Below are positions 1-7,955 of a DNA stretch of 64,000 nucleotides, piece after piece (position 1 is the stretch's first letter; each line of letters starts with the position of its first letter). The position numbers were made by a program, and so were the translations under genes. Under the pieces are notes generated by a model. That model was not told where the DNA came from. It worked only from the letters and a program-made list of their open reading frames with translations, and did not search any database. The DNA is from Planctomycetota bacterium (GTDB lineage Bacteria > Planctomycetota > UBA1135 > UBA2386): positions 1 to 64,000 of the forward strand of contig JADJWQ010000001.1 of the NCBI GenBank assembly GCA_016716265.1, given 5' to 3'.

Positions 1-1
1 C

Positions 2-652
2 CCGCTGATCGCGACGAGCGGTGGCGGTTTCCTGAACTCGACGTGGGAATGGGACGGCAATAGCTGGATGCAGCGCAATCCGAGCGCCTCACCACCGCGG
101 CGATTCCAGCACGTCATGGCCTACGACCGGACGCGCCAGGAGACGCTGATGTTCGGAGGACTCGCCCCAGGCCAGCCCTTCGCCATTCCCCTCGACGACA
201 CCTGGCTCTACCGCAGCGGCCCCTGGGCCGAGTTCGCCCCGGTCGGAACCGGGTGCGCCAGCTCCGCGGGAGTGCCGCGTATGGAGCCGGCCCCCGGGCA
301 GCTGCCGTGGCTCGGCCAGTCCTTCACGGTCCGCGTCGGCCCGGTGGGCACCGGGCCCTTCAGTCTGCCGGTCATGCTGATCGGGGCATCGCCGTCGACC
401 TGGGGCGGCCTGCGACTGCCGCTCGATCTGGGCTCGCTCGGCATGCCCGGGTGCGTCCTCTACAACGACATCGTGGTCACGTCCGCGATCCCGCGGACCG
501 GTTCGACCGTGAGCTGGGTGCAGCAGATCCCGTCGACACCGGCGCTGAGGGGGCAGCCGTTCTACCTGCAGGCGCTCGTGCTGGACCCGTTCGTCAATGC
601 GTTCGGCGCGGTCGTCTCCAATGGCGCGGCCTGCCGCGTGCAGGAGCGGTGA
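2..652 (+). CDS. Secreted kelch-like repeat protein, 3' end only
   Basis: The gene enters the window already open and ends at the TGA at 650-652, so only about the last 216 residues are visible. The first part has a kelch-type unit: a TWEWDG...W turn, then an AYD...R..T.MFGG strand pair and a DDTWLY strand, typical of blades in galactose-oxidase-like propellers. The last ~130 residues form a separate beta-rich domain beginning near PVGTGC, with GQSFTVRVG and GxF.LPVMLIG strands. A similar tail closes the secreted protein at 52206-54509, so it is probably a shared C-terminal domain of exported proteins in this genome. Substrate and location are not known; export is inferred from family resemblance. 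It converges with the esterase gene across gene-end element copy 1. Confidence 0.7.
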   Translation, partial: PLIATSGGGFLNSTWEWDGNSWMQRNPSASPPRRFQHVMAYDRTRQETLMFGGLAPGQPFAIPLDDTWLYRSGPWAEFAPVGTGCASSAGVPRMEPAPGQLPWLGQSFTVRVGPVGTGPFSLPVMLIGASPSTWGGLRLPLDLGSLGMPGCVLYNDIVVTSAIPRTGSTVSWVQQIPSTPALRGQPFYLQALVLDPFVNAFGAVVSNGAACRVQER

Positions 653-654
653 GC

Positions 655-707
655 GCGCCTGATGTAAAAATCGTACGCGGTACCGATCGGAAGGTACCGA
701 TCGGAAG
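655..707 (-). repeat. Gene-end element, copy 1 (candidate terminator)
   Basis: The 32-nt core lies at 662-693 and, read on the minus strand, begins directly after the last 14 nt of itself have been repeated (694-707), so this copy carries a partial tandem duplication of GTACCGATCGGAAG. It abuts the TGA (710-708) of the minus-strand esterase gene. On the minus strand it reads as a short stem (ATC, bulged G, GTAC, loop CGC, GTAC, GAT) followed by TTTTT, as in an intrinsic terminator. The flank GCGCCT (655-660) is shared with copies 2 and 3. Confidence 0.75.
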
Positions 708-2345
708 TCAGCGGAGGACGGCGGTGGCGAGGCGGTCGCCGAGCCAGACGATGCCGGCGGTGTCGAGCACCAGGGCGCGGCGCTGCGGGGGCGGGTCGAA
801 GACCTCGACGTGGAACAGGTGCGGGTCGGCGGCGGCGAGCGCACGGAGGTCGGCGACGACGTCGATCGAATCGACGTCGGCGTGCGCGGTCGGCGGCTGC
901 TGGCTCACGAACCAGCGCAGCTCCGGCAGCGCGAGGTCCTTGCGGCTCGCGGCGACGAGCTCGCCGAGCCACTTCGCGGCCTGGCGGCGGTGCGGGCCCC
1001 ACGACATGTCGTTCTCGCCGAGGTGGTAGACGATGCCCGCGAGCCGCACCGGGTGGCCGCGCCGCTCGAGGTCGGCGATCGACTCCTGCACGAAGGCGAC
1101 GAACGCGCCGTAGAGATTGCGCGTGTCGGCGGCGCTGCCCGCCGGCGTCCAATCGACGATCTGCGAGCCGCTGTGCGTGAACTTCGCGATCGCGACGTGC
1201 GCGCCGCGCTGCCTCGCCAGCGCGCGGCCGAAGCTGAGCTCCGGACCGAAGGTGTCGTAGAGCCCGGCCGGCCCGAGCGGCTCCCAGCCATCGCTCCGGT
1301 GCACGCCACCCCCGGTGACGTAGCGGAACGCGATGTCCTGCCGATCCCGCCGCAGGGCGCGGCCGCCCTTGACGTCGGCGAGCTCCTGCACGAAGGCGCG
1401 CTCGCCCTCCATGTTGCGGTGGCCGGCGAGGACGTAGAGGTCGATCGGCGCTGCCCTTGGCATACGGCCAGGCGCGAGGGCGGGCCAACCTGCGCCCTTG
1501 CCGATCGTGCGCAGGTAGGCGTCGGCGTAGTCGACGCCGTGCTCGAGCTGGCCGAGCGTGCCGTAGTGGTAGTGCAGGCCGCCACCCCGCCGATCTCCAC
1601 GCCGACGTGCGACGTCGGGACGTACTCCGCCAGCGGATCGGCGTCGGTGACCTGCCGCTGGCCGACCTCGATCGCGTGCATCGGCGCGCGCAGGTCCATG
1701 CCCCAGATCGTCTTGGTGCACAGCTCGCCGACGTAGAACGGCAGCTCCGGGCACGCCGAGGTCGCGGCGCCAGCAGGCGATGAAGTTCGCCAGGTTGTCG
1801 CCGTAGCGCGGCCGGAACGCCTCGTCGAACATGTCGTTCTCGCCCTGGTGCCAGACGAAGCCCTCGAGCTGCCACTTCACGCGACGCCGGTCGAGGTCCG
1901 CGAGCGCCGCGCGCACCGTCGTCAATGCGAGCGGATAGAGCTCGAAGCCACCCGGCTCGTCGGGGTTCCAGTCGCGGCCGAGCGTGGTGCCGCCGGCGGC
2001 GATCTTGACGATCGCGAGCGGTGCGTCGGTGCGGGCCGTCACCTCACGCGCGAACGTCAGCTCCGGGCCGACCACGCCGTCGACCGGCTGCAGCGGCACC
2101 CAGCCGTCCGAGCGCAGCTTGTCCTCGCGGCCGATCACGTACCAGAACCGCACCGCCGGCTGCGGCTCCGCCGCGTGCGCGAACGGCGGGAAGTCGGCGA
2201 CGTCGGCGACGTGCGAGTCGGAGCCGACCATGTTCGACTGCCCGGCGAAGACGAACACGCGCACGGTCTTCGCATCCTGCTGTGCCGGCAGCAGCGGGGA
2301 CGACGCGCAGAGCGTGGCGACGAGGAGACGAGCGGCGACGCGCAT
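708..2345 (-). CDS. Tandem SASA-type carbohydrate esterase, with compensated frameshifts
   Basis: Secreted protein of about 545 residues made of two copies of the SASA (sialate O-acetylesterase-like, SGNH hydrolase) domain. The start at 2345 gives a signal peptide (MRVAARLLVATLCAS...AQQ); an in-frame ATG 48 nt upstream would spoil it. Domain 1 has the nucleophile block GQSN (Ser37) and a WHQGEND block. Domain 2 repeats the layout with GHRN in place of GQSN, so its nucleophile is missing, while YHLGEND is kept. Between about 1750 and 1584 the frame is wrong: the adjacent minus-strand frame reads a sensible continuation (ELPFYVGELCTKTIWGMDL...VGVEIGG) before rejoining the main frame at LHYHYG. 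An extra base in the GGG at 1749-1751 and a missing base near 1583-1588 would explain it. This could be real mutation or sequence error. Role: probably deacetylation of polysaccharide side groups, inferred from family. Confidence 0.75.
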   Translation of the reverse strand: MRVAARLLVATLCASSPLLPAQQDAKTVRVFVFAGQSNMVGSDSHVADVADFPPFAHAAEPQPAVRFWYVIGREDKLRSDGWVPLQPVDGVVGPELTFAREVTARTDAPLAIVKIAAGGTTLGRDWNPDEPGGFELYPLALTTVRAALADLDRRRVKWQLEGFVWHQGENDMFDEAFRPRYGDNLANFIACWRRDLGVPGAAVLRRRAVHQDDLGHGPARADARDRGRPAAGHRRRSAGGVRPDVARRRGDRRGGGLHYHYGTLGQLEHGVDYADAYLRTIGKGAGWPALAPGRMPRAAPIDLYVLAGHRNMEGERAFVQELADVKGGRALRRDRQDIAFRYVTGGGVHRSDGWEPLGPAGLYDTFGPELSFGRALARQRGAHVAIAKFTHSGSQIVDWTPAGSAADTRNLYGAFVAFVQESIADLERRGHPVRLAGIVYHLGENDMSWGPHRRQAAKWLGELVAASRKDLALPELRWFVSQQPPTAHADVDSIDVVADLRALAAADPHLFHVEVFDPPPQRRALVLDTAGIVWLGDRLATAVLR

Positions 2346-2423
2346 GCCGCGATCGTAGTCGCCGGCCGTCGCCGGCGATCCGCGGCCCGTCATTTCACCG
2401 GCCGCCGCGACGCCGCCGGACCG

Positions 2424-2461
2424 CGCCTGATGTAAAAATCAGAACCGGTACCGATCGGAAG
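2424..2461 (-). repeat. Gene-end element, copy 2 (candidate terminator)
   Basis: Core at 2430-2461 with the shared GCGCCT flank at 2424-2429. On the minus strand the arm sequence is diverged (GGTTCTGAT instead of GCGTACGAT), yet a stem ATCGG/TTGAT-like pairing before the TTTTT run remains possible. The TrmO stop codon TGA (2441-2439) lies inside this copy, so TrmO ends with residues ASDRYRF encoded by the element. Confidence 0.7.
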
Positions 2462-2969
2462 CCCGGTGGTCGGGGCCGGGGGGGTCGGGGAGGGAGTCGA
2501 GCCAGCCGGTGCGGGCGTCGGGGAGGGCGTCGGCGTACGGGACGTACGGCTTGATGTCGAGCACCGGTGTGCCGTCGAGCAGGTCGTGGGCACCGATGTG
2601 CAATACGCGGCGCTCGATGCGGAGCAATTCGACCACCGAGATGCCGATCGGATTGGGGCGGTGCGGGGCGCGGGTCGCGAACAGGCCGCGCTTCCGCGTG
2701 TCGCGCGGCGGGACGACCAGGTCGTTCCAGCCGTAGCAGTAGTTGAGCCACGCGACGATCCACACGTGGCTGAAGCCGTCGAGGTCGCGCAGCAGGTTCT
2801 GCAGGCCCTGGCGCAGCACGACGGCGCCGTCGCGGCGCTCGCCGGCGCGCGGCTGGCGCGGCGTGCCGTGGTGGACGCGGTACGGCGAGCGCACGACGCC
2901 GACCGGCCGCGCCTGGAAGGACAGGTCGTCGGGCAGGTCGTAGACGGGTCGGCGCGGCGCGTCGCTCAC
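2439..2969 (-). CDS. trmO: TrmO/TsaA-type tRNA (m6t6A37) methyltransferase
   Basis: About 176 residues, the usual size for the bacterial TrmO (TsaA/VirR, UPF0066) family, which N6-methylates t6A37 of tRNA-Thr with S-adenosylmethionine. Family hallmarks seen: the opening PVGVVRSPYR strand, LRDLDGFSHVWIVAWL, the GLFATRAPHRPNPIGIS block (RAPHRPNPIG is the most conserved stretch of the family) and LDGTPVLDIKPYVPYAD. The GTG start at 2969 overlaps the ApaG stop as GTGA, which implies translational coupling. The final residues are encoded by the gene-end element, so the tail after GPDHR is probably not functional. It is the third gene of a minus-strand run methyltransferase-apaG-trmO. Function call is firm at family level. 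Confidence 0.9.
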   Translation of the reverse strand: MSDAPRRPVYDLPDDLSFQARPVGVVRSPYRVHHGTPRQPRAGERRDGAVVLRQGLQNLLRDLDGFSHVWIVAWLNYCYGWNDLVVPPRDTRKRGLFATRAPHRPNPIGISVVELLRIERRVLHIGAHDLLDGTPVLDIKPYVPYADALPDARTGWLDSLPDPPGPDHRASDRYRF

Positions 2970-3355
2970 GCGTTCATCTGCTGCACGATCGGCGGCGCGG
3001 TCTGCGCCAGGAAGAAGCGCCCGACGACCACGTCGAACGCCGCGCCGTCCGGGCGGCGGAAGCGGTAGCTGCCTTCCATCGTCCCCCACGACGTCGCCAG
3101 CGGGCAGCGGCTCGTGTACTCGAAGCTCTCACCGGGGTCGAGGCGCGGGAACTGGCCGACGACTCCCGGCCCGCGCACGTCGCGCCGCTCGCCGTTGGCG
3201 TCGACGATGATCCAGTGGCGCGATTCGAGCGTCGCGGCCTCGCCGCCTTCGTTCGTGAGCCGGATCCGGTAGCTGAAGACGTACAGCGGCCGGTCGACAT
3301 CGGTCTCGTCGGGGACCAGCTGTGCCGCCGCGCGCACGCGGATGCCGTTGGTCAC
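2966..3355 (-). CDS. apaG: ApaG domain protein (Co2+/Mg2+ efflux-associated)
   Basis: 129 residues from a GTG at 3355, the usual length of ApaG. The protein is an all-beta fibronectin-III-like fold; visible blocks are YVFSYRIRLTNEG near the N-terminus, the strand ESRHWIIVDANGE, the VRGPGVVGQFPRLDPGESFEY loop and WGTMEGSYRF, which match ApaG closely. The family is linked to Co2+ resistance and Mg2+ efflux in enterobacteria, but the molecular role is unsettled. No ATG is available near the conserved start, so GTG is chosen. The downstream TrmO start overlaps this stop codon; the upstream methyltransferase is 149 nt away on the same strand. Confidence 0.9.
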   Translation of the reverse strand: MTNGIRVRAAAQLVPDETDVDRPLYVFSYRIRLTNEGGEAATLESRHWIIVDANGERRDVRGPGVVGQFPRLDPGESFEYTSRCPLATSWGTMEGSYRFRRPDGAAFDVVVGRFFLAQTAPPIVQQMNA

Positions 3356-3504
3356 GGAGTCAGAGAATGGGGGAGTCGCCACGGTGGTGAGCGCTGCCGC
3401 GCAGCTCGCGGGGGTCCGGGGGCAGGATCCGGCGCGGGCGCGATGATGGGGCGCGCGCGCCCGTCGTGCAACCGGGCGGCGCCCCCCGCCGCACGGCGGC
3501 ACGC

Positions 3505-4125
3505 TCACGCCGGACCGGACCCGAGCGCGGGCGGCGCTGCCGGCGCCCGTACCGCGGCGATGCGCTGCACGATCGCCGGTTCGGGGAGATCCGCCCGACC
3601 CCACTCGTACGCGACGACCTCGAGCTCCCCGCGCACCGCGTCGAGCAGCTCGCCCGGACGCAGCAGGAACTCCGGCCGCCGCGGCCGGCCGAGCTGCTCC
3701 TGACCGACGCCGAAGGTCTCGTAGAGCAGCGCCCCGCCCGCGGCGACCGCGGCGACCAACGCGGGCAGCAACGGGCGCCACAGGTAGCGCGTCACCAGCA
3801 CGAGGTCGAAGCGCGCGGCGTCGGCGAGCGGCCAGCCGTCCGCCTCGAGGTCGCAGCACAGCCGCGCGACGCCCGGCGCGGCGCAGCTCGCGAGTGCCGC
3901 CCGATCGCGGTCGAGCGCGAGCACCCGGCAGCCGCGCGCGGCGAGCCAGCGCGCGTGCCGGCCCGCGCCGCAGGCGACGTCGACCGCGCGCGCACCCGGC
4001 CGCGCGAGCCCGGCGAAGCGCTGCAGCCAGGCGGACACTGCCGCGGGCGGAGCCACGCCGGCATGATGAGCGGTCCGCCGCAGCGAATCCACGCGGCGCG
4101 ACAGGCGCGGCGCGGGGAGGGCCAC
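3505..4125 (-). CDS. Class I SAM-dependent methyltransferase
   Basis: Rossmann-type methyltransferase of about 180-206 residues. Motif I is clear (AVDVACGAGRHARWLAARG), followed by an acidic strand-2 end (LALDRD) and a motif IV-like strand FDLVLVTRYL; the C-terminal half has AGGALLYETFGVG and EFLLRPGEL, as in small TehB/COG0500-like enzymes. The substrate cannot be deduced. The ATG at 4125 gives a 23-residue extension before homology begins; a GTG at 4056 fits the domain better and may be the true start. The gene is divergent from the large secreted protein beginning at 4203 and leads the apaG-trmO run. Confidence 0.75.
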   Translation of the reverse strand: MALPAPRLSRRVDSLRRTAHHAGVAPPAAVSAWLQRFAGLARPGARAVDVACGAGRHARWLAARGCRVLALDRDRAALASCAAPGVARLCCDLEADGWPLADAARFDLVLVTRYLWRPLLPALVAAVAAGGALLYETFGVGQEQLGRPRRPEFLLRPGELLDAVRGELEVVAYEWGRADLPEPAIVQRIAAVRAPAAPPALGSGPA

Positions 4126-4202
4126 GATCGGACCGCCCCAGCACCTCGCACCCGCGCCGCCGCCCCCGCCCCGCGCGACCGCGCGCCCCGCCCGAGCCGA
4201 CC

Positions 4203-7200
4203 ATGCATCGTCCCGCCGCGCTGCTCACCGCACTCGCCTTGATCCTGATCGCGGCCGTGGTCGCCTTCCTGCTGTCCGGACCGACCACGCCTGCGACCGA
4301 CTGGACCACGCCGATCGACGCCGGCGCCTCGACGGCCGGCACCCAGCGCACCGGCGAGCTGCCGAGCCGCACGGTGGACGGCCCCGCCCAGGCTCCGACG
4401 CGCCGCGCGGTCGACGACGCCGGTGCGGGCGGGAAGGGCCTGCACCCGAGCGTCGTCGCCGCGCTCGCCGGCTTCACCGGCCGCGTCGTCAGCTCGAAGA
4501 CCGAGCCGGTCGCGGACTCGCTCGTGCGCGTCTACCGCTTCGCGCTCGACCAGGCGATCCGCCCCGGCCTCGGCGTGTTCGCCGACGCCGAGCCGCCCGC
4601 ACCCGACGCGTTCGCCGGCGAGGCGCGCACCGGCGCCGACGGCCGCTTCACGATCGAAGGCATCTTCCCGAACGCCTTCTTCCTGCTGCGCGCCGACGTC
4701 GACGGCGACGCGCCGACCAACCGCATCGTGCAGCGCACGCCCGGGCCCGCCGAGCTCGTCGACCTCGGCGACATCGTGCTGCAGGACTGCGGCGTGCTGA
4801 TCGGCCGCGTCGTCGACGACGCCGAGCAGCCGATCCCCGGCGCGTGGGTGCGCGCGGTCGACCTGCCGGGCCAGCTCCTCGCGCTGTTCCCGGTGCAGCG
4901 CTTCGACCCCGAAGGCGCGCTCGTCATCGCGGACGGCGACGAGCGCCGCGCCTTCCAGGTGCCGGGCTGGGTCAAGAGCCGCATCGACGAGCTGCCGCTG
5001 CCGGCGACCTACACCGACGCCGACGGCCGCTTCCGGCTGACCGGCGTCGTGCCCGGCGGCAACCTGTTCACGATCACCAAGACCGGCTGGCTCGACCACA
5101 CGCGCGACCGCGTCGAGGTCGAGGCCGGCGCCGAGAAGGACCTCGGCACGATCCGCCTGCGCGAGGGCGAGCTCGTCTGGGGCAAGGTGACCGACGAGGA
5201 GGGCGAGCCGATCGCCGGCGCCGAGGTCGTCGCGGCGGGCCGCTCGCCCAATGCGAACATACCGGTGCACTTCGGCCGCTTCGCGCCGCCGACCGACGCC
5301 GACGGCGGCTTCGAGCTCGGCGGCTTCCCGCCCGGCGACGCGTTCGTCGCCGCGCGCCGCCAGCGCGGCGACCCGTGGACGATCGTCGGTCCGCAGAGCC
5401 TCGCCGACGCGTTCGTCGTCACGCTCGCGAGCCGGCATTTGCTGACGCTCGCGGTCGTCGACGAGGCCGGCGAGGCGATCGCGTCGCCGCACATCCAGGT
5501 GCAGTCCGGCAAGCTGTCGGACGGCGCGGTCGAGCTGACGATGTTCGGCGTGTCGCAGCCGGTGCCGCTGCAGACGCGCCAGCGGAGCACCGAGGACGGC
5601 CGGATCGCGATCGAGGGGCTCGTCAAGGGCGACTACACCGTGCTCGCCGACGCGCCGGGCTACGCGGTGACCGCCGCCGACGTGACGCTGGACGGCCCGG
5701 CCGAGCTGACCGTCGTGCTGCAGCCGCAGACCTCGTTCCAGGTGCTCGCGCTCGACGCCGATGGCGCCCCGGTCGCCGGCGCCGCGGTGTTCGCGCAGGC
5801 GCGCGGACCGCAGCCGCGCGTGCCCCGCGACACCCCGCTCGACGTCGGCACCACCGGCGAGGACGGTCGATTGACGGTCGACGCATTGCGCGCGACCGAG
5901 GCCCGCGTGACCGCGTCGCACCCGGCCTACGGCAATGCGCACGGCGAGACGCCGATCCCCGCACCGGGCCCGCTCGTGCTGCGCTTCGACCTGCCGGGCG
6001 GCATCGCCGGCTCGCTGCTCGAGGGCGGCCGCGAGCCGACGCCCGGCAAGTGGATGGTGTTCTGCATGCGCAACTCGCAGGGCGGCGACGGCGAGCGCGG
6101 CGCGATGCCCGACATGCCGCGCCTCGCCACGCCGGCGCTCGACGGCTCCTTCCGCATCACCGGATTGAAGCCCGGGCGCTACCAGCTCAACGTCGTCCGC
6201 TCGATCGACGTGCTGACCTCGCCGGGCCGCGTCATGGAGTTCGCGACGGCGATGTTCATGATGGGCGAGACCGACGACGAGGAGACGCAGGTGCTGCCCG
6301 GCCAGGTGACGTCGGTCACGCTCGACGCGCTCGCCGGCCAGACCGTCGAGGGGCCGGCCGCGCGCGTCACCGGCAGCGTCGTCGTCGACGGCCGCCCCGG
6401 GCGCGGCTACCTCGTGTCGGGCTGGGGCCAGGGCCGCCGCCTCGCCGCGGAGGTCGACGACGCCGGGCGCTTCGACCTCGGGCTGGTCCCGGTCGGCGAC
6501 ACCTTCCTGCAGGTGATGGAGAAGCCGAGCGGCGACTTCCTGTCGATGCGGCGGATGGGCGACGAGATCTGGCAGCGGCGCCTGACGATCGAGGAGGGCA
6601 AGGACGTCGACCTGACGATCGACATCCAGACCTCGCGCATCGAGGGGGTCGTCGTGCTGGCGGACGGCTCGCCGGTCGCCGGGGCGCGCGTCAACGCATC
6701 CGGAGAGATCGACACCGGCGCGCTGCCCGGCAGCCCGACCGAGGCGGGCGGCGGCCCGGAGTCGGGGTCGTCGGCCTCGTTCCGCGAGGAGACCGACGCG
6801 CGCGGCCGCTTCGTGTTCGAGCGGATCCCGGCCGGCGTCTACTCGCTGCAGGTCCGCCACCAGGAGCTCGGTCGCGGGCAGGTCGGCGACGTGCGGGCGG
6901 GCGCCGGCTTCGGGGTGACCGACCTGCGCATCGAGCTCAGCCCGGTGTTCAAGGTGCGCGGCCGGATCGATCTGTCGGTGTTCGGCGAGCAGAAGCCCGA
7001 GTGGGTCTGGATGCGCCTGGAGCAGGACGGCAGCGAGCCGGTGTGGTCCGGGATCGACAAGGACGACGGCTCGTTCGCGGCCGACGGCGTCAGCCCCGGC
7101 ACCTGGCGCATCGTCGTGATGCACAGCGGCACGCCGGTCCAGTCCGGCGAGCTGGTCGGCGCGCAGCCGGTGACCGTCGTCGCGAGCGACGTCGAGAACC

Positions 7201-7256
7201 TGACGGTGCGGCTGGTGCCGGCCGAGCAGTCGCACGAGCAGCACGGCGGTCGCTGA
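4203..7256 (+). CDS. Large membrane-anchored carboxypeptidase-regulatory-like repeat protein
   Basis: 1017 residues beginning with a hydrophobic segment (RPAALLTALALILIAAVVAFLLSG) that is either an uncleaved signal anchor or a signal peptide. The rest is a chain of about eight beta-sandwich units of the carboxypeptidase regulatory-like (CarboxypepD_reg, transthyretin-like) type, each with a pattern such as GRVVxxxxxPVADSLVRVYR, a TDADGRF turn and a GxxPGxxF closing strand. Such arrays occur in many planctomycetal exported proteins and are thought to bind carbohydrate or protein; no catalytic motif is visible. Several units carry short inserts. It runs in the same direction as the aldolase 35 nt downstream, but shared regulation is not evident. 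Function unknown. Confidence 0.8.
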   Translation: MHRPAALLTALALILIAAVVAFLLSGPTTPATDWTTPIDAGASTAGTQRTGELPSRTVDGPAQAPTRRAVDDAGAGGKGLHPSVVAALAGFTGRVVSSKTEPVADSLVRVYRFALDQAIRPGLGVFADAEPPAPDAFAGEARTGADGRFTIEGIFPNAFFLLRADVDGDAPTNRIVQRTPGPAELVDLGDIVLQDCGVLIGRVVDDAEQPIPGAWVRAVDLPGQLLALFPVQRFDPEGALVIADGDERRAFQVPGWVKSRIDELPLPATYTDADGRFRLTGVVPGGNLFTITKTGWLDHTRDRVEVEAGAEKDLGTIRLREGELVWGKVTDEEGEPIAGAEVVAAGRSPNANIPVHFGRFAPPTDADGGFELGGFPPGDAFVAARRQRGDPWTIVGPQSLADAFVVTLASRHLLTLAVVDEAGEAIASPHIQVQSGKLSDGAVELTMFGVSQPVPLQTRQRSTEDGRIAIEGLVKGDYTVLADAPGYAVTAADVTLDGPAELTVVLQPQTSFQVLALDADGAPVAGAAVFAQARGPQPRVPRDTPLDVGTTGEDGRLTVDALRATEARVTASHPAYGNAHGETPIPAPGPLVLRFDLPGGIAGSLLEGGREPTPGKWMVFCMRNSQGGDGERGAMPDMPRLATPALDGSFRITGLKPGRYQLNVVRSIDVLTSPGRVMEFATAMFMMGETDDEETQVLPGQVTSVTLDALAGQTVEGPAARVTGSVVVDGRPGRGYLVSGWGQGRRLAAEVDDAGRFDLGLVPVGDTFLQVMEKPSGDFLSMRRMGDEIWQRRLTIEEGKDVDLTIDIQTSRIEGVVVLADGSPVAGARVNASGEIDTGALPGSPTEAGGGPESGSSASFREETDARGRFVFERIPAGVYSLQVRHQELGRGQVGDVRAGAGFGVTDLRIELSPVFKVRGRIDLSVFGEQKPEWVWMRLEQDGSEPVWSGIDKDDGSFAADGVSPGTWRIVVMHSGTPVQSGELVGAQPVTVVASDVENLTVRLVPAEQSHEQHGGR

Positions 7257-7291
7257 CGATCGCCGCGCGGCGGCCGGGTATCCTGCCGCCG

Positions 7292-7945
7292 ATGCACGCT
7301 CCGTCGTCCCACCCCCTGCTCGAGGTCTTCGAGCGCGAACGCTGCTCCGCGATCCTGCGCACGCCGCACGCGCGGGCGGTCGCACCGGCGATGGAGGCCG
7401 CGATCCGCGGCGGCTTCCGCATCGTCGAGTTCACGCTGAACACGCCGGACGCGCTCGAGCACGTCGCGGTGTTCGCGGAACGGCCCGAGCTGCTGGTCGG
7501 CTGCGGCACCGTGCTGTCGACGGACGACGCCGAGCGCGCGCTCGCGGCCGGCGCGCGCTTTCTGGTGTCGCCGGTCGCCGACGACGACGTGATCGACCTG
7601 TGCGTCGCCCGCGGTGCGCTGTGCATCCCCGGGGTGTTCACGCCCGCCGAGATGCTGCGCGCACACCGCCGCGGGGCGCACGTGCTGAAGCTGTTCCCCG
7701 GACCGGTCGAGGGCCCGACCTACCTGCGCTCGTGCCGCGGGCCGATGCCGTTCCTGCGCATCTTCCCGACCTCGGGCGTCGACCTCGACAACGTCGCCGA
7801 GTACTTCGCCGCGGGGGCGTTCGGCGTGGGCTTCGTCAATTGCCTGTTCGAGCCGGACGACCTCGCGCACCGCCGCTTCCAAGTGATCGAGGCGCGCGCA
7901 CGGCGGATGATCGAGGCCGTCCGCGCCGCCACCAGCCGGACCTGA
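7292..7945 (+). CDS. eda: KDPG/KHG-type aldolase (Eda family)
   Basis: 217 residues, the standard size for 2-dehydro-3-deoxy-6-phosphogluconate aldolase, a class I aldolase that cleaves KDPG to pyruvate and glyceraldehyde 3-phosphate in the Entner-Doudoroff and sugar-acid pathways. Visible marks: EFTLNTPDALE (catalytic Glu strand), GCGTVLS, FLVSP, CIPGVFTPAEM, the Schiff-base lysine in VLKLFPG, and the phosphate-binding FPTSGVDLDN loop. The ATG at 7292 sits just before the conserved start. Neighbours give no pathway context (no gluconate dehydratase or kinase in sight), so the physiological substrate, KDPG or another keto-deoxy acid, is open. Confidence 0.85.
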   Translation: MHAPSSHPLLEVFERERCSAILRTPHARAVAPAMEAAIRGGFRIVEFTLNTPDALEHVAVFAERPELLVGCGTVLSTDDAERALAAGARFLVSPVADDDVIDLCVARGALCIPGVFTPAEMLRAHRRGAHVLKLFPGPVEGPTYLRSCRGPMPFLRIFPTSGVDLDNVAEYFAAGAFGVGFVNCLFEPDDLAHRRFQVIEARARRMIEAVRAATSRT

Positions 7946-7955
7946 ATCGACCGAG

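Noticed and set aside
3792..7385. Very long open frames antisense to the large secreted protein and similar long antisense frames (for example 7836-9902 and 14534-18352)
   Set aside because: Their residues are Arg/Ala/Gly/Asp-biased with no motifs, as expected for shadows of high-GC genes with G/C in third codon positions.
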